NCBI RefSeq assembly: GCF_014205845.1
Contig: NZ_JACHCR010000001.1
Location: 248,001-312,000 of the forward strand
DNA: 64,000 nucleotides
Source of the DNA: Mucilaginibacter cryoferens
Lineage (GTDB): Bacteria > Bacteroidota > Bacteroidia > Sphingobacteriales > Sphingobacteriaceae
Direction: 5' to 3'
The notes below the pieces were generated by a model. The model had not been told where the DNA came from and did not search any database. It saw only the letters and a list, made by a program, of their open reading frames with translations. Below, in pieces: positions 62,672 to 64,000 of this stretch. The translations under genes were made by a program, and so were the position numbers. Numbering within the stretch: the first letter of the stretch is position 1; the number at the start of each line of letters is the position of its first letter.

Positions 62672-64000
62672 TTATTTTACACGGCCCGCATTAACACTCG
62701 GGCTTAACGATGTATTGCTCTGGATCTCGTTTTGCGGATAAGGATAAAATTGGTAGTTAACCGCATCAGAATACGTTGTCTGATCTCTGAGCAAAGGCAC
62801 CACCTTTTGTTTAAATTTCAACAGTGGCGTTGCCCCATTAGATGCGCTTTTACCCCAGCGGATCAAATCTTCCCTCCTTCGCCCTTCCATAAAAAACTCC
62901 TTGTTACGCTCGTCAAATATAGCATCCCTCAGGGTTTCTTTGGTAAAACCTGTAAGCGCAAGCCCTGGTAAATTACTCCGGGTACGAATCTGGTTAACCA
63001 GATTGATGCTTTCGGCATTAGGCCCGTTAATTTCATTTAGCGCTTCTGCACGCATCATCAATACATCGGCATAGCGCAAAATAGTAACATTATTAAAGCC
63101 TGCATAATTGTAATTATTTACAGCAGGATATTTTAAATTATACACGTATTTGGCCAAAACAGTATCGGGTGCCGAGCCGCCAAGGCCGCCATACTCCTTA
63201 GGCACATTCACTATCTGCCCGTACAGGGTTTTGTAGCTGCCAGTGAGCAGTGTGTTTCTGCGGTCGTCGTTTTTATCAAACAGGGCGTAAAATTGCAGGT
63301 GTATCGGAAAATTACCGTATCCTCTGTTCAAATCCCAGGGGGTAGAGTTAATACCAAAACTATTGGAGTTGATGCCATAAGCACCGGCCTCGTTTGATGA
63401 TTTCAGCACAAATATAAATTCGTTATCGCTACGGTTATTGGTATTAAACATTGATGCCAGGCCGCCTTCGGCTTTGGTGCGCAAATCGTAACCTTTACCC
63501 ATCACCTGCGATGCCATATCCGCAGCTTTTTGCCATTGGCCCTGGCGCATATACAACCTGGCCAACAGCGCTTTTGCAGCCCCGTTTGTGGCCCTTGCCA
63601 CTTCGTTTGATGCGTAAGAATCTGGCAGGTTTGCGGCAGCATACTCCAGATCGGCTACCATGGCTGCTTCCACATCGGCCTGTTTGGTTAATGTAGGATT
63701 TTGATCGGCCTCGGTAAAGTGGGCTGATGATTTAAGGATGAGCGGAACATCGCCCCAAAGCGATGTAGCATCATAATAAGCCAGGGCACGTAAGAACCGG
63801 ATCTCGCCTAGGTTTTGCAATTTCAGGGCGTTGGTTGATCCTTTTGCTGCGTAGTCAATCCCGTTTATCAGTTCTTCGGCCTCGTTGGTGCGCGATATCA
63901 TTTTAAATATACTCACCCAAACATCATTAATTACCGAGTTGGAGGCATCATAAGTTAACTGATCTAACTGGATGCCCTGCCGTGATGTAATGGTGGTAGT
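62672..64000 (-). CDS. SusD/RagB-family lipoprotein, 5' end cut by the window edge
   Basis: The frame is open from the right edge (64000) for 442 codons to the stop at 62672. The N-terminal signal and lipobox are missing because the gene continues beyond the window. SusD features are clear: I-R-F-L-R-A-L-A-Y-Y-D near the visible start, L-R-Y-A-D-V-L-M-M-R-A-E-A-L, and F-M-E-G-R-R-R-E-D-L-I-R-W. A GTG codon at 63916 is not the start, since the coding pattern continues upstream of it. A susC gene is expected immediately to the right. The downstream neighbours are sulfuryl-transfer genes. Confidence 0.9.
   Translation of the reverse strand, partial: TTTITSRQGIQLDQLTYDASNSVINDVWVSIFKMISRTNEAEELINGIDYAAKGSTNALKLQNLGEIRFLRALAYYDATSLWGDVPLILKSSAHFTEADQNPTLTKQADVEAAMVADLEYAAANLPDSYASNEVARATNGAAKALLARLYMRQGQWQKAADMASQVMGKGYDLRTKAEGGLASMFNTNNRSDNEFIFVLKSSNEAGAYGINSNSFGINSTPWDLNRGYGNFPIHLQFYALFDKNDDRRNTLLTGSYKTLYGQIVNVPKEYGGLGGSAPDTVLAKYVYNLKYPAVNNYNYAGFNNVTILRYADVLMMRAEALNEINGPNAESINLVNQIRTRSNLPGLALTGFTKETLRDAIFDERNKEFFMEGRRREDLIRWGKSASNGATPLLKFKQKVVPLLRDQTTYSDAVNYQFYPYPQNEIQSNTSLSPSVNAGRVK

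Overview
The window looks like chromosome of a member of the Bacteroidota, most likely a Sphingobacteriaceae genus such as Mucilaginibacter or Pedobacter. The evidence is four SusC/SusD-type outer-membrane uptake systems (one cut by the right edge), an ECF sigma/FecR pair driving a receptor with an N-terminal STN domain, promoters of the TTTG-N20-TAnnTTTG type, ATGA-type gene overlaps, and many signal peptides ending in A-Q. The genus is inferred, not proven. No rRNA, tRNA, CRISPR array or transposase gene was found.

Layout. (1) 1-7308, minus strand: ECF sigma factor, FecR anti-sigma, SusC with STN domain, SusD, a terminator, and the first 27 codons of another exported protein. (2) 7683-16777, plus strand: AraC regulator, SusC, SusD, sugar isomerase-like protein, phytanoyl-CoA dioxygenase-like protein and a GH47 alpha-mannosidase, read as a mannoside-utilization locus. 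(3) 17175-20480: an ECF sigma factor with a Cys-containing C-terminal extension beside an SDR-fold protein that has lost its catalytic Tyr and Lys, then an outer-membrane barrel protein. (4) 20560-33469, minus strand: a near-complete fatty-acid beta-oxidation block (acyl-CoA dehydrogenase, ETF beta and alpha, thioesterase, acyl-CoA-binding protein, DUF2147, bifunctional hydratase/dehydrogenase, thiolase, acyl-CoA ligase, enoyl-CoA hydratase, 2,4-dienoyl-CoA reductase), interrupted by two palindromic intergenic repeats. (5) 33932-37610: an AraC regulator, a FadL porin and a GDSL lipoprotein. A 39-bp element, 37 of 39 bases identical, lies upstream of both the dehydrogenase operon and fadL, in the same orientation to each. 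(6) 37782-42475: patatin phospholipase, then MFS transporter, two Crp/Fnr regulators and an NAD-dependent epimerase, preceded by an FNR-like palindrome.

(7) 42610-58864: a full sialic-acid foraging locus. It has SusC/SusD for import, a secreted sialidase, a GDSL/O-acetylesterase fusion, a GDSL/GH20 hexosaminidase fusion, an inner-membrane transporter, NanM mutarotase, neuraminate lyase and an AGE-type ManNAc 2-epimerase. A divergent FadR-type regulator faces susC across a perfect 15-bp-arm palindrome overlapping the proposed susC promoter. (8) 58960-64000, minus strand: a SusD (cut by the edge), a terminator, arylsulfate sulfotransferase, CHR-family transporter and PAPS-type sulfotransferase. 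This tight cluster of sulfuryl-transfer genes next to a SusD is the least explained part of the window.

The strongest leads are the shared fatty-acid box around the AraC gene, the sulfotransferase/CHR/arylsulfotransferase cluster, the catalytically degenerate SDR paired with a sigma factor, the bacterial GH47 with its isomerase/dioxygenase partners, and two structured intergenic repeat elements.
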